Assembly: GCA_012520815.1 (NCBI GenBank) | Contig: JAAYNM010000083.1 | Span: 1-64,000, forward strand | Reading direction: 5' to 3' | Source of the DNA: Clostridiales bacterium | Lineage (GTDB): Bacteria; Bacillota; Clostridia; Lachnospirales; Lachnospiraceae | DNA: 64,000 bases | Part shown: in pieces, positions 47,537-57,429 of the stretch | Numbering within the stretch: the first letter of the stretch is position 1 | Layout of the letters: every line of letters begins with the position of its first letter | The notes under the pieces: model-generated | The model's input: the letters and a program-made list of their open reading frames with translations, nothing else | Database searches by the model: none | What the model was told of the DNA's origin: nothing | Translations under genes and position numbers: made by a program

Positions 47537-48124
47537 ATGGACAGAAAAGCACTTGTTAGTAGACAAACAAACGAAACCCAAATAGAAATAAAATTTAATA
47601 TTGACGGCAGTGGTAAGGCTGATATTGATACTGGTATCGGATTTTTTGACCATATGTTGAATAGTTTTGCAAGACATGGACTTTTTGACCTTGAAATAAA
47701 GGCAAAAGGAGATTTATATGTTGATTGTCATCATTTGATTGAGGATACAGGTATTGTACTTGGAGAAGCTATTAAAAAGGCTATTGGTGACAAAAAGTCA
47801 ATTAAACGCTATGGCAGTTGCATACTTCCTATGGATGAAGCATTAGTTTTATGTGCACTTGATTTGTCATCAAGACCATATTACGTTTCAAACTTGAATT
47901 TTAAGGATGAAACAGTTGGATATTTTAATACTTCTATGGTAAAAGAATTCTTTTATGCTGTTTCTTATAGTGCGGGCATGAACTTACATTTTAAAATGTT
48001 TTCTGGTGAGAATGATCATCATATAATTGAATGTGCATTTAAATCATTTGCCAAAGCATTAGATGCAACAACTATAGAGGATGAGCGTATTATAGATGTT
48101 TTATCAACAAAAGGCGCCTTATAG
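47537..48124 (+). CDS. hisB: Imidazoleglycerol-phosphate dehydratase
   Basis: 195 residues, monofunctional. Metal-binding motifs [24 protein letters not shown] and [16 protein letters not shown]. It makes imidazole acetol phosphate. No phosphatase domain is fused. AAGGAG precedes the ATG. Confidence 0.97.
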   Translation: MDRKALVSRQTNETQIEIKFNIDGSGKADIDTGIGFFDHMLNSFARHGLFDLEIKAKGDLYVDCHHLIEDTGIVLGEAIKKAIGDKKSIKRYGSCILPMDEALVLCALDLSSRPYYVSNLNFKDETVGYFNTSMVKEFFYAVSYSAGMNLHFKMFSGENDHHIIECAFKSFAKALDATTIEDERIIDVLSTKGAL

Positions 48125-48132
48125 GAGATAAA

Positions 48133-48504
48133 ATGGAGAATTTAAAAATTACAGATACTGATACAAAGATAGAAGTGACTTTTTCTGATTTTAAACTTGA
48201 TGTAAATGGATTAATTCCTGTAATCGTACAGGATGCGGAGAGTAATGAAGTTTTAATGATGGCATATATGGATGAAGAGGCATATAATACTACCTTATCT
48301 ACGGGTAAAATGACCTATTTTAGTCGTAGTAGAAACGAGCAGTGGATAAAGGGTCTAACATCTGGGCACTTTCAATATCTACAATCCTTGGAAGTGGATT
48401 GTGACAAGGATACACTTCTTGCAAAGATAACGCAGGTAGGAGCAGCTTGTCATACAAATAATAGAAGTTGTTTTTATCGCAATATTTATAAAAACGAACA
48501 GTAG
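48133..48504 (+). CDS. hisI: Phosphoribosyl-AMP cyclohydrolase
   Basis: 123 residues, cyclohydrolase only (no HisE domain). [18 protein letters not shown], the metal site [11 protein letters not shown] and [14 protein letters not shown] are conserved. It opens the adenine ring in histidine synthesis. hisC, hisH, hisA, hisF and hisE are not in the window, so the pathway is split over at least two loci. AGGAG precedes the ATG. Confidence 0.96.
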   Translation: MENLKITDTDTKIEVTFSDFKLDVNGLIPVIVQDAESNEVLMMAYMDEEAYNTTLSTGKMTYFSRSRNEQWIKGLTSGHFQYLQSLEVDCDKDTLLAKITQVGAACHTNNRSCFYRNIYKNEQ

Positions 48505-48512
48505 GAATAAAT

Positions 48513-48653
48513 ATGAGAAGAAATAGCAAGCAAGTTAAAAAGACAAAATTAATTTGTGGCACAATCATTACAGTATTATTCATTGTAATGATTGTGCTTG
48601 TTATGGTTTTTTTAAATCATAGTAGTATTGAAACTATCAAATCATTATATTAG
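48513..48653 (+). CDS. 46-residue single-helix membrane protein
   Basis: Starts at ATG 48513, eight bases after hisI, with AGGA upstream. The peptide has a basic front (MRRNSKQVKKTK), one hydrophobic helix (about residues 13-34) and a short tail NHSSIETIKSLY. Basic-in topology suggests the tail is outside. It lies in the gap before the O-antigen ligase-like gene. I recognise no family. Confidence 0.6.
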   Translation: MRRNSKQVKKTKLICGTIITVLFIVMIVLVMVFLNHSSIETIKSLY

Positions 48654-48675
48654 GAATTATGCTTATAGGTGAGAG

Positions 48676-50205
48676 ATGAAAAATAAATCAAAATATAATC
48701 CAGTGGAAATATTATTGATACTAATGTTATTGTTATATCCATTGATTTTTACTAGATTATATTCTAATATTTCCAATACAAAGTATATAACATTTATGCT
48801 TTTTGCTATAACTATATATTATGCATATATTATGAAATTGGCTTTTAAAAATATAGAAGTTAATAAATCCTTTAAGCCATCTATAAAAAAAGCATGGCTT
48901 AATTTTAGTTTAGTGGATTATGCAATGCTACTTTTTTTACTTGCAAATTTTGTCTCTGTACTTTTATCAGATTACAAAATAGAGACATTTACTGGAAGTT
49001 GTAGCAAAAATATGGGGTTGATTTATAATGTAGCATTAGTAATGATTTATTTTGCCATACGTGGTGGTTGCTCCATAAGCAAGGGTATATTTTACGCGTT
49101 AGGCTCATCGTACATTATTATGATTCTATTCTCAACAGTACAATTTATGGGATTTGATTTATTTGGATTTATTGCCAAACTTACCTCCACAGATACAATT
49201 AACTACTTAAGTTTACTAGGTAACACTAATGTTTACTCATCATACTTATGTCTTGTTTCACCTGTATTTATGGTGGGCGCTGTATTATCAAAAAAACAGG
49301 GCAATAGAATTTTTTGCTATATACTGTCCACATTTGGGTTTATTGGACTTTTTACAGCTAATAGTGATAGTGGATATATTGGTTATTTTACAGCCTTTAT
49401 ATTGATTCTGTTTATAGCTACTAGGTATAAGGAAAGATTAATTAGATATTTATATTTATGTCTTCTATATCTTATATCAACATCGATATTTTTTATTATC
49501 CATTCTACCTTCAAATCTCAGGCAAGACCATTGTCTGACATTACACGGATTATGTGTTATGGTTCGATAACTAAGATTCTAATATTAGTATTTGTTCTAC
49601 TGATTTTTATTCTTCATAAGATAAATTTTAATGAAAATGCAATTAAAATCACAAGAAGAGTAATAAGAATTCTCTTAGGGGTGTTTATTGTTTCTGCGGT
49701 ATTTATAGTAATATACCTAAACATAATAGATCACAATGCCTCCTTAGGTAAATTGGATGTTTACTTAAAGTTTTCTGATAGTTGGGGAACTGATAGGGGA
49801 TATGTTTGGAAATGGAGTATCAATATTTTTAAAGATGGAAATCTACTTCAAAAAATATTTGGATACGGCCCAGGGACTTGTGGTATTGAACTCCTGCTTA
49901 ACTATGGAGATATAATGAAATACGATTTAGGATATTATTTCACAAACTCACATAATGAATACTTGGAAATACTCATTAATATTGGTATACTAGGGCTCGC
50001 TTCCTACATTGTAGCAATTGTGTTAACTGTTGTGAAGAACTTTAAAAGAAAAAATAGCTTAAAACTATGTTTTTCTATAGCAATAATTGCATATTGTATG
50101 CAAAGCTTTTTCATCATTATGCAGCCAATAGTTAATCCTTTGGTGTTTATATTTCTAGGATTGGCCAATGCAAAATCAGCAAGTGATAAATATTTTGATA
50201 TTTAA
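48676..50205 (+). CDS. O-antigen ligase-like (Wzy_C) membrane protein
   Basis: 509 residues, about 12 membrane helices. The late loop FGYGPGTCGIELLL...NSHNEYLEILINIGILGL is the Wzy_C signature of O-antigen ligases and polymerases. In Gram-positives such proteins attach or polymerise surface glycans. No glycan synthesis cluster is nearby, so the acceptor is unknown. GGTGAG before the ATG is a moderate ribosome binding site. Confidence 0.88.
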   Translation: MKNKSKYNPVEILLILMLLLYPLIFTRLYSNISNTKYITFMLFAITIYYAYIMKLAFKNIEVNKSFKPSIKKAWLNFSLVDYAMLLFLLANFVSVLLSDYKIETFTGSCSKNMGLIYNVALVMIYFAIRGGCSISKGIFYALGSSYIIMILFSTVQFMGFDLFGFIAKLTSTDTINYLSLLGNTNVYSSYLCLVSPVFMVGAVLSKKQGNRIFCYILSTFGFIGLFTANSDSGYIGYFTAFILILFIATRYKERLIRYLYLCLLYLISTSIFFIIHSTFKSQARPLSDITRIMCYGSITKILILVFVLLIFILHKINFNENAIKITRRVIRILLGVFIVSAVFIVIYLNIIDHNASLGKLDVYLKFSDSWGTDRGYVWKWSINIFKDGNLLQKIFGYGPGTCGIELLLNYGDIMKYDLGYYFTNSHNEYLEILINIGILGLASYIVAIVLTVVKNFKRKNSLKLCFSIAIIAYCMQSFFIIMQPIVNPLVFIFLGLANAKSASDKYFDI

Positions 50206-50250
50206 GTAGTATTGTAAAATACGTAAATATAGTTAACTAACCAGATACAG

Positions 50251-50279
50251 TTGACTTGAAAAAATAGTTAAATGCTAAT
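50251..50279 (+). promoter_or_regulatory. Possible promoter of the radical SAM gene pair
   Basis: TTGACT (50251-50256), 17 bp, GCTAAT (50274-50279), 38 bp upstream of the GTG start. The -10 is weak. Confidence 0.4.
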
Positions 50280-50316
50280 TTCAAAATTTGAATAATGTAG
50301 ACTAAAGGAGATTACT

Positions 50317-52182
50317 GTGAGAAAACAAGCTTTACCAGATGAAATACTTTTAAGTGTAGACAAGCCTGCACGTTATATTGGTCAAGAAGTTAATATGACT
50401 GTTAAGAATTTAGATGAAATTGACATACGTTTTTGTATGTGCTTTCCGGATGTGTATGAAATTGGAATGTCCCATTTAGGAATCCAAATTTTATATGACA
50501 TGTTCAATCAAATGCAGGGTGTTTATTGTGAACGAGTTTATTCTCCATGGGTTGATTTAGATAAGATTATGAGAGAAAAGAACATACCACTATTTGCACT
50601 TGAGACGCAGGATCCTATAAAAGATTTTAATTTTCTGGGTATAACCTTGCAGTATGAAATGTGCTATACTAATGTTTTACAAATTATCGATTTAAGCCAG
50701 ATACCGATTCTATCAGCAGATAGAGGCGAAGATGATCCATTTGTAGTTGGAGGTGGTCCATGTTCGTACAATCCTGAACCTATTGCAGACTTCTTTGATT
50801 TCTTCACTTTGGGCGAAGGCGAAGAAATCTATAGTGAGGTTTTTGAGGTATATAGAAAATGCAGAGATGAGGGGCTTTCCAGAAGAGAAATCCTCAGAAA
50901 ACTTTCAAGTATATCGGGTGTTTATGTTCCATCGTTATATGATGTTTCCTATAACAATGACGGAACTATTGATGCTTTTATACCCAAATATGAAGATGTT
51001 CCACAAACCATTAAAAAACGAATTATTATGGATTTAAGTAATACTTATTACCCTCAAAAGCCTTTAGTTCCATATATAAAAGCAACTCAAGATAGAGTTG
51101 TACTTGAGATTCAGCGAGGTTGTATTAGAGGATGTAGATTCTGTCAAGCTGGAATGATTTATAGACCAGTTAGAGAAAGGGATGTGAATTATCTCAAGGA
51201 CATGGCTGTAAAAATGATAGAAAATACAGGGCATGAAGAAATTTCCCTTAGTTCTCTTAGTTCTTCAGATTACTCAAAGTTACAAGAACTATTAACATTT
51301 TTAATAGATGAATTAAAGGAGAAAGGTGTAAATATTTCTCTACCATCCCTTAGAGTAGATTCATTTTCTTTAGATGTAATGAATAAAGTACAAGATATTA
51401 AGAAATCTTCTCTTACCTTTGCACCTGAGGCTGGTTCTCAACGTCTTAGAAATGTTATAAACAAAGGGCTTACAGAGGAAGACATCATTAACGGTTGTTC
51501 ACTAGCCTTCAAGGGTGGATGGAATAAGGTTAAATTATATTTTATGCTAGGTCTCCCAACTGAAACCGAAGAGGATATGAAAGGAATTCCTGAACTTGCC
51601 GAAAAAATTGCTGAAGAATATTACCGCATTCCTAAGGAAGAAAGAATTGGCAAAGTAGCCATAACAGTTAGTACATCATTTTTTATTCCGAAGCCATTTA
51701 CACCATTTCAGTGGTCACCTATGTGTACTGCAGAAGAATTTTTAAATAGAGCTTATATAGTCAATTCACATATGAAAGAAATGCTTAACAAAAAGAGTAT
51801 GAAATACAACTGGCATGAGGCAGATGTTTCCTTAATCGAAGGTTTCTTAGCACGAGGCGATAGAAAAGTTTCAAAAGCTATTTTAAATGCATATAAAAGC
51901 GGATGTATTTACGATGCTTGGGGAGAATTTTTCGATAATCAAAAATGGATACAAGCTATAAGCGACGCTGAAATAGATGTGGATTTTTATACCACTAGAG
52001 TAAGAGATTTAGATGAGATTTTCCCATGGGATTTCATTGATATTGGAGTAACCAAAAACTTCTTAAAACGCGAATGGGAAAATGCTAAAAATGAAAAAGT
52101 TACACCAAACTGTAAAGTACAATGTCTTGGTTGTGGTGCAGCTACTTTCGAAGGAGGAATCTGCTTTGAAAATAAGAATTAA
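50317..52182 (+). CDS. TIGR03960-type B12-binding radical SAM protein
   Basis: 621 residues from GTG 50317 (AAAGGAG upstream). The N-terminal B12-binding-like domain (CFPDVYEIGMSHLGIQILYD) is followed by radical SAM Cys in RGCIRGCRFCQAGM (around residues 268-276). In Clostridia this protein precedes the TIGR03936 partner, RNase E/G and rplU, as here. The reaction is not known; its location suggests work on rRNA or ribosome assembly. A C-terminal CKVQCLGCGA Cys set is present. It overlaps the next gene by 17 bases. Confidence 0.93.
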   Translation: MRKQALPDEILLSVDKPARYIGQEVNMTVKNLDEIDIRFCMCFPDVYEIGMSHLGIQILYDMFNQMQGVYCERVYSPWVDLDKIMREKNIPLFALETQDPIKDFNFLGITLQYEMCYTNVLQIIDLSQIPILSADRGEDDPFVVGGGPCSYNPEPIADFFDFFTLGEGEEIYSEVFEVYRKCRDEGLSRREILRKLSSISGVYVPSLYDVSYNNDGTIDAFIPKYEDVPQTIKKRIIMDLSNTYYPQKPLVPYIKATQDRVVLEIQRGCIRGCRFCQAGMIYRPVRERDVNYLKDMAVKMIENTGHEEISLSSLSSSDYSKLQELLTFLIDELKEKGVNISLPSLRVDSFSLDVMNKVQDIKKSSLTFAPEAGSQRLRNVINKGLTEEDIINGCSLAFKGGWNKVKLYFMLGLPTETEEDMKGIPELAEKIAEEYYRIPKEERIGKVAITVSTSFFIPKPFTPFQWSPMCTAEEFLNRAYIVNSHMKEMLNKKSMKYNWHEADVSLIEGFLARGDRKVSKAILNAYKSGCIYDAWGEFFDNQKWIQAISDAEIDVDFYTTRVRDLDEIFPWDFIDIGVTKNFLKREWENAKNEKVTPNCKVQCLGCGAATFEGGICFENKN

Positions 52183-52867
52183 ATTTGCAAAAAGAGGATC
52201 ATTAAAATTTATTGGTCACTTAGATGTAATGAGATATTTCCAAAAAGTAATTAAAAGAGCAAAGATAGATATAGCGTACTCAGAAGGGTTTAGTCCACAT
52301 CAGAAAATGTCCTTTGCAGCTCCACTTGGCGTAGGCCTAAATAGTGAGGGTGAATATGTTGATATAGAAGTAAACTCAACAACCTCATCTAAGGAGGCTG
52401 TAGAACGCTTAAATCAGGTAAGTGTAGAGGATATTCCTATTTTGAGTTATAGACTTTTACCTGATAATGCTACAAAAGCAATGACTTTAGTTTGTGCAGC
52501 TGATTATAGGTTGGATATCAGAGCTGGATATGAACCTATATTTGACCTAAAAACCGCATTTACACGTTTTATGGAACAAGAAAGCATTGTTATAGTTAAA
52601 GAGACGAAAAAGAGCCAAAGAGAGGTTGATTTAAAGCCTTTAATTCTAAAGTATGAAGCGTTTGATTCATATGTTTGCTTGCAGCTGGTAACTGGAAGTG
52701 TTGAGAACTTAAAACCAGAACTAGTAATGGATGCATTGTATAACTTTATGAATACAGAACTTGCTCCATTTACATTTCAGATTACGCGTTTAGAAGTATA
52801 TGGGAAAAAGAGTGAGGAGGAAGACATTTTAATCCCTCTAGAAAGTTTTGGTGAAGAAATTGAGTAA
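52166..52867 (+). CDS. TIGR03936 family (DUF2344) radical-SAM-associated protein
   Basis: 233 residues from TTG 52166, chosen because AAGGAGGA lies seven bases upstream and the family begins (M)KIRIKFAKRGSLKFIGHLD at that point. EGFSPHQKMSFAAPLGVG is a family motif. In some species this domain is fused to the radical SAM protein encoded just upstream, which implies direct interaction. Its start is inside that gene. Confidence 0.92.
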   Translation: MKIRIKFAKRGSLKFIGHLDVMRYFQKVIKRAKIDIAYSEGFSPHQKMSFAAPLGVGLNSEGEYVDIEVNSTTSSKEAVERLNQVSVEDIPILSYRLLPDNATKAMTLVCAADYRLDIRAGYEPIFDLKTAFTRFMEQESIVIVKETKKSQREVDLKPLILKYEAFDSYVCLQLVTGSVENLKPELVMDALYNFMNTELAPFTFQITRLEVYGKKSEEEDILIPLESFGEEIE

Positions 52868-54044
52868 TAAAGCAGTTTTTACTTGTTATGAAAGTGATAT
52901 GACAAAACAGGTTGAGGCACTGGCTATTTTTAAAGATGATAAATGTGTTGAAATATCGTTAAATTATAATGATAGCGAAAGTGACTTAAATAACATTTAT
53001 GTTGCTCACGTAAATGATGTTGTAAAAAATATTGATGGAGCTTTCCTTGAGTATGAAAGAGGTAAAATAGGATATCTATCTACAAAAGAATCGAAAAACC
53101 CAATATTTATCAATAACAAAAATACAACTAAAATATGTGAAGGGGATAATGTTTTGGTTCAACTTATTAAAGAACCAATTAAAACTAAAAATGGGGTATT
53201 AACCACAAATATCAACTTAACAGGAAAATATGTTGTACTTGTATATGGTAGAAGTGGTGTTTGTATTTCTTCTAAAATTAAAGATAATGATTTTAGAGAG
53301 TGTGTAAAGAAAGCTATATTACCACTATGTGAGGATTGTATTAGTTTTATTGTTAGAACGGATGCAAGAAATGTTGATGTTTCAAATATCGTTGCCGAGG
53401 CTACTTCTCTAAAACAAGAATTTAGAGTTTTACATAGCGTTGCAATGCACCGACCTGGAAAAACTCTTATTAAAAAGGCACTAAATGTCAATCTTTCTCT
53501 ATTGCGAGATATATGTGATGATACATTTGAAATCATCTCTGACAATGATGAACTGTTAAGTAGGTGTAAGGAACATTTAAGAGACATAGTACCCGTAAAT
53601 CAATTCAGACTATATGATGATAAGTTGTTACCACTATATAAATTATATAGTTTTGATAGCATTTTAAAAAATATATCCGATAGAAAAGTTTGGTTAAAAT
53701 CTGGAGGTTACTTGGTAATTGATTATACCGAGGCTATGACTGTTATTGATGTAAACACTGGAAAATACGATAAAGGTAAGGCATCTGATGCGACTTTTTA
53801 TAAAATCAATTTAGAAGCGGCGGCTGAAATCCTAAAGCAAATACGTTTGCGAAATATCTCTGGAATTATAATGTGTGATTTTATTAATATGTCTACTGAA
53901 AAGATGTGTGAAGACCTCGTTGATTACCTAAAAAAAAATGCTATTAATGATAGGTTAAAGGTAACAGTTCTTGGCATGACACGTTTAAAATTAGTAGAAA
54001 TAACACGAAAGAAAGTACGAGATAGGGTAGTTGCAAGAAGGTAG
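52851..54044 (+). CDS. Ribonuclease E/G family protein, short form
   Basis: 397 residues from GTG 52851; TTG 52848 or TTG 52860 are also possible, as none has a strong ribosome binding site. An N-terminal S1-like RNA-binding region (IYVAHVNDVVKNIDGAFLEY) leads to the catalytic domain with VIDYTEAMTVIDVNTGK and GIIMCDFINM, which hold the metal-binding Asp residues. It ends at VEITRKKVRDRVVARR, so the CPxC zinc link and the small domain beyond it are missing. It cleaves single-stranded RNA, probably in rRNA maturation. Confidence 0.9.
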   Translation: MKKLSNKAVFTCYESDMTKQVEALAIFKDDKCVEISLNYNDSESDLNNIYVAHVNDVVKNIDGAFLEYERGKIGYLSTKESKNPIFINNKNTTKICEGDNVLVQLIKEPIKTKNGVLTTNINLTGKYVVLVYGRSGVCISSKIKDNDFRECVKKAILPLCEDCISFIVRTDARNVDVSNIVAEATSLKQEFRVLHSVAMHRPGKTLIKKALNVNLSLLRDICDDTFEIISDNDELLSRCKEHLRDIVPVNQFRLYDDKLLPLYKLYSFDSILKNISDRKVWLKSGGYLVIDYTEAMTVIDVNTGKYDKGKASDATFYKINLEAAAEILKQIRLRNISGIIMCDFINMSTEKMCEDLVDYLKKNAINDRLKVTVLGMTRLKLVEITRKKVRDRVVARR

Positions 54045-54150
54045 TCCAACAAGAAATCTAGAAAAGTTCTATAATTATTAAAATTCATTTGTAAAAAAAT
54101 AGGTATAAAAATAAATTTCAAGAAGAAAACGTATCTAGAAAAGTTAAACA

Positions 54151-54195
54151 TAGGAACAGCCAGTGAGAACTTGCATCTCACTGGCTGTTCCTATA
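54151..54195. terminator. 19-bp perfect hairpin between convergent genes
   Basis: Arms 54151-54169 (from ATAGGAACAG) and 54177-54195 pair perfectly around a 7-base loop. It sits between the RNase E/G gene and the convergent chemoreceptor gene. Neither side has a strong T run (AAAATTT on the plus side, GTTTAACTTTT on the minus side). It is longer and more GC-rich than the other terminators here. ATCTAGAAAAGTT occurs twice before it (54056-54068 and 54134-54146). Confidence 0.6.
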
Positions 54196-54276
54196 AAATT
54201 TAGATTAGTTAATTTTGTAAGTTGCTTGTTACTAGTTAAGTAACATATATTTATCAACTGCATGATTACTTTTGTA

Positions 54277-56505
54277 TTATTTTAATTTAAAGATATCAAC
54301 AATATCATTAAGATTTTTAGCATATTCAACACTTTCATCAACCATTTGATTTGTTTGGATAGTAAGTTCTACAATGTTTGAAGTTTTTTCTGCAATATCT
54401 GATACACCAGTAGAAGATTGAACAATAGTTGTACTAATTCCTGAAATAGCATCAGCAATAAGTTCTGTACTACGGTCTAATTCAACAATTGAGTCATAAA
54501 TATCCTTCATTAATTTTTCAAAAACATCTGCATCTGAATTGTATTCTTCTGAGACTGATATAAAACTGTCATAATCTTTTAGAACCTTCTCCTCAAGGAA
54601 GTTTAATGTTGTCTCAAGACACTTTGCCATATTGTTAACAGCATCATTTACTTCTTTAACAATACCACCAATGTTTTCAACAGTAGTAGCGGATTGATTT
54701 GCTAAGTGACCAATTTGTTCAGCAACAACTGCAAATCCTCTTCCTGCTTCACCGGCTCTGGCTGCCTCAATAGAAGCATTAAGTGAGAGTAAACTTGTTT
54801 GGTCTGAAATATCAAGAATTGTCTTTGTTAAAGAGTTAATCTTATCAACATCCTTTGATTTTTCAATAGCAGCATAAGTTTCCTTCCTAACATCAGCAAA
54901 CATCTTCTGACCATTTAAACTAGCATCTTGTGTATTGACTTTAAGTTTTGATGCCTTTTCCATGATTTCAAATGCAATATTTTGGCCATCTTTTGTCTTA
55001 TTAGAAATATTATCAATTGTTGAAAGAATATTATTTATATTAGAATCAATTCTCTCAGCAGTAGTAGCTGTTTCCTGCATTCCAGTGGCTAACTCCTCTG
55101 TAGTAGCTGAATTATCTGTTGAATGCTCATTAACAAGATTAGAAAGCTCATTAAGAGAATGAGCATTGTCACTAATATTCTCAGATGCGGTATTAATATT
55201 AGAAATTACATTTTTAATCTCGCCTTGCATATTTCTTAATGCACGACTCATATCACCAGTTTCATCTTTTCGTTTACAAAGTTTCTCAAGACCTTCATCT
55301 GATCTAAAATCAAGCTCAGCAATTTTATGGATAACTCCTGTAAGTTTCTTAATCGGTTTTGTAACAGTAAGTGAAACTAAAAATCCAAGTACTGCTAAAA
55401 CTACAAGAATAACACCAGAATCAATGAGTGTGGCTTTTCTAACATCATAATATGTTTGATACAACTCATCCTTATTTGCTGAAACAATCAATAACCAACC
55501 ATTATCACAAGGATAATATCCTGCATATTTGTCAATCTCGTCTAATTGATATTCGGTAACACCAGACTCCATAAGTGGATTCTTTTTATGTTCCTCAACT
55601 AAATCTAAAATTACTTGTGAATCAACCTGAGTACCTATTTTCTGATATTCACGATGGTATGTGTATTTACCATCAGCATCAATTAAACACACATAACTAG
55701 ATTCAACACCATCAAGACCTTCCTCTTTGTAAAGGGAAGTAAGATTACTAGTGGTAAGATTATTTTTTGTTAGTAATATGGTATCTTCAAGTAATGTATT
55801 ATATGCCTTAACAACTGTAGACATATTAGATTCTACAAGTTCATCAATACTTGAACTAAAACCTGACATTGTAACAATAAATGTAACTATCAAGGATAAT
55901 AATACTCCTCCACAAACAGATAAAGACATCTTTGTATTAATAGAAGAAAGGACACTAACTTTGGAATTTTTATCCTTTGTTCCTTTAGATTTTGTTTTAT
56001 CGCCTTTAGTTCCTTTGTTCTTTTTTGTTTTGCTTTTCTTTGTTTTTTTTACTTTTTTATTCTGGAGTTTAGAGTCTTTTATAGTTGAATCAATATCTGA
56101 TTCTGGATCATTATCGTCTGATAAATCAGCTAAAATATTCTCTAGCTCATCATATGTCTGGGAGTCAAGGGTAATATTTGAATACATATCTGAAGGGATA
56201 TCATCAACGGGTGCAGATACTAACATATCATCTTCTATATAATTATCTACTAAGGATTCGTCAATTATATCTTCATCCAAATTGCCTGAACCGAAATAAA
56301 TATCCAAATCCTCAGGATTTCCTGAAACGATAGAGGAATCACCTAATTCAGAATCTTTGTCAAGGCCATTTAAAATATCTTGATAGGTCTCTTCATTATT
56401 ATTCAATGAATCGGTTAAATTATCCTCCAAGTTCTTGGTTTGGTCTAAATCTTTAATATTAGAAATAGTAGGAGTGTTGTCTATTTTTTTCTTTTTTTTG
56501 ATCAT
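54277..56505 (-). CDS. Methyl-accepting chemotaxis protein with long charged N-terminus
   Basis: 742 residues from ATG 56505 (AAGGTG nine bases upstream); the frame is open further back to 56613. Residues 1-145 are acidic and disordered-looking; residues 149-182 are a Lys/Thr run ([10 protein letters not shown] type). Then come TM1 (about 193-213), an external sensor region (about 215-370, single Cache-like), TM2 (about 375-395), HAMP, and the signalling domain whose hairpin tip reads [19 protein letters not shown]. Most receptors start within a few residues of TM1, so the 190-residue cytoplasmic front is unusual. No che genes are nearby. Confidence 0.93.
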   Translation of the reverse strand: MIKKKKKIDNTPTISNIKDLDQTKNLEDNLTDSLNNNEETYQDILNGLDKDSELGDSSIVSGNPEDLDIYFGSGNLDEDIIDESLVDNYIEDDMLVSAPVDDIPSDMYSNITLDSQTYDELENILADLSDDNDPESDIDSTIKDSKLQNKKVKKTKKSKTKKNKGTKGDKTKSKGTKDKNSKVSVLSSINTKMSLSVCGGVLLSLIVTFIVTMSGFSSSIDELVESNMSTVVKAYNTLLEDTILLTKNNLTTSNLTSLYKEEGLDGVESSYVCLIDADGKYTYHREYQKIGTQVDSQVILDLVEEHKKNPLMESGVTEYQLDEIDKYAGYYPCDNGWLLIVSANKDELYQTYYDVRKATLIDSGVILVVLAVLGFLVSLTVTKPIKKLTGVIHKIAELDFRSDEGLEKLCKRKDETGDMSRALRNMQGEIKNVISNINTASENISDNAHSLNELSNLVNEHSTDNSATTEELATGMQETATTAERIDSNINNILSTIDNISNKTKDGQNIAFEIMEKASKLKVNTQDASLNGQKMFADVRKETYAAIEKSKDVDKINSLTKTILDISDQTSLLSLNASIEAARAGEAGRGFAVVAEQIGHLANQSATTVENIGGIVKEVNDAVNNMAKCLETTLNFLEEKVLKDYDSFISVSEEYNSDADVFEKLMKDIYDSIVELDRSTELIADAISGISTTIVQSSTGVSDIAEKTSNIVELTIQTNQMVDESVEYAKNLNDIVDIFKLK

Positions 56506-56656
56506 ACGTACATACACCTTTCCGCTCATAATTATAGTCAAAATTATATAATATAGTTTATCACGAGCTGATTTTATTATGATAATTGTACCAAGTTTTT
56601 GTGAAAATATCAAGAATATAACACCCTAAAAGTACAAAAAATATTAGAAAAATTGA

Positions 56657-56685
56657 TTGACTTTGGCAACTGTATATGATAATAT
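56657..56685 (+). promoter_or_regulatory. Promoter of rplU-prp-rpmA
   Basis: TTGACT (56657-56662), 17 bp, TAATAT (56680-56685). Overlapping alternative -10 hexamers (GATAAT, TATACT) are present. Confidence 0.6.
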
Positions 56686-56691
56686 ACTTTA

Positions 56692-56779
56692 GTGTGCCGC
56701 TCAATGAGGTTATAAGAACTGCTAAGCAGTCACCGTATTTGGCGAGTAATGTTCAATTTTTATTGGATAAATAGGAGGT
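56692..56779 (+). ncRNA. Probable ribosomal protein L21 leader
   Basis: About 90 nt of GC-richer untranslated leader directly before rplU with short helices (for example CTGC-TAA-GCAG at about 56718-56728) and GTGTGCCGCTC...GGCGAG segments. Its position and size fit the L21 leader known in Firmicutes, through which the protein represses its own operon. I could not run a covariance model. Confidence 0.5.
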
Positions 56780-56785
56780 GTGCTT

Positions 56786-57094
56786 ATGTACGCAATTATT
56801 GCAACAGGTGGAAAACAGTACAAAGTTTCTGAAGGCGATATCATCAATGTTGAAAAGCTTGGTGTTGAAGCTGGTGAAAAAGTTACTTTTGATCAGGTTC
56901 TTCTTGTTAGTGGAGATGACGTTAAGGTTGGAGCTCCAACAGTTAACGGTGCTTCAGTAGAAGCAGATGTTATCAATAATATAAAAGGTAAGAAAGTTAT
57001 CGTTTATAAGTATAAGAGAAAAACTGGCTACCATAAGAAACACGGTCATAGACAACAGCTTACAGCTGTTAAGATCACAAAGATTAACGCATAG
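56786..57094 (+). CDS. rplU: 50S ribosomal protein L21
   Basis: 102 residues from ATG 56786 (AGGAGGTG upstream). [14 protein letters not shown] at the start and [14 protein letters not shown] near the end, where it binds 23S rRNA. First in rplU-prp-rpmA, the universal Firmicute order. Confidence 0.98.
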   Translation: MYAIIATGGKQYKVSEGDIINVEKLGVEAGEKVTFDQVLLVSGDDVKVGAPTVNGASVEADVINNIKGKKVIVYKYKRKTGYHKKHGHRQQLTAVKITKINA

Positions 57095-57096
57095 TT

Positions 57097-57426
57097 ATGA
57101 TTGATGTGACAATTTTTACTGATTCAAACAAGCAATACGTTGGATTTAAAATTATCGGACATGCAGGATATGCTGACTCAGGAAGCGATATCGTATGTGC
57201 CGCAGTATCAACCTTATCGGTTAATACAGTTAATTCTATTGAAAAGTTTACTGATGATACTATTGAAGCAAGTACTGACGATTCAGTCGGTTCACTAGAG
57301 ATGAAGTTTACAAGTAATGTTAGTAAAGAATCAAAACTACTGATAGATTCAATGTTGTTAGGAATTAATGATATTATGAATAGTTTCAGTAAGACATATA
57401 TAAAGATATCCTACAAGGAGGTGTAA
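57097..57426 (+). CDS. prp: Ribosomal-processing cysteine protease Prp
   Basis: 109 residues (YsxB family). The catalytic His and Cys lie in GHAGYADSGSDIVCAAVS (about residues 22-39). It removes the N-terminal extension of L27, and the next gene encodes an L27 with that extension (MNLQLFA followed by HKKG). It starts two bases after rplU without a clear ribosome binding site. Confidence 0.95.
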   Translation: MIDVTIFTDSNKQYVGFKIIGHAGYADSGSDIVCAAVSTLSVNTVNSIEKFTDDTIEASTDDSVGSLEMKFTSNVSKESKLLIDSMLLGINDIMNSFSKTYIKISYKEV

Positions 57427-57429
57427 GTT

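Noticed and set aside
55751..56242. 163-codon ORF antisense to the chemoreceptor
   Set aside because: It comes from the reverse reading of acidic and Lys-rich repeats; composition artefact.
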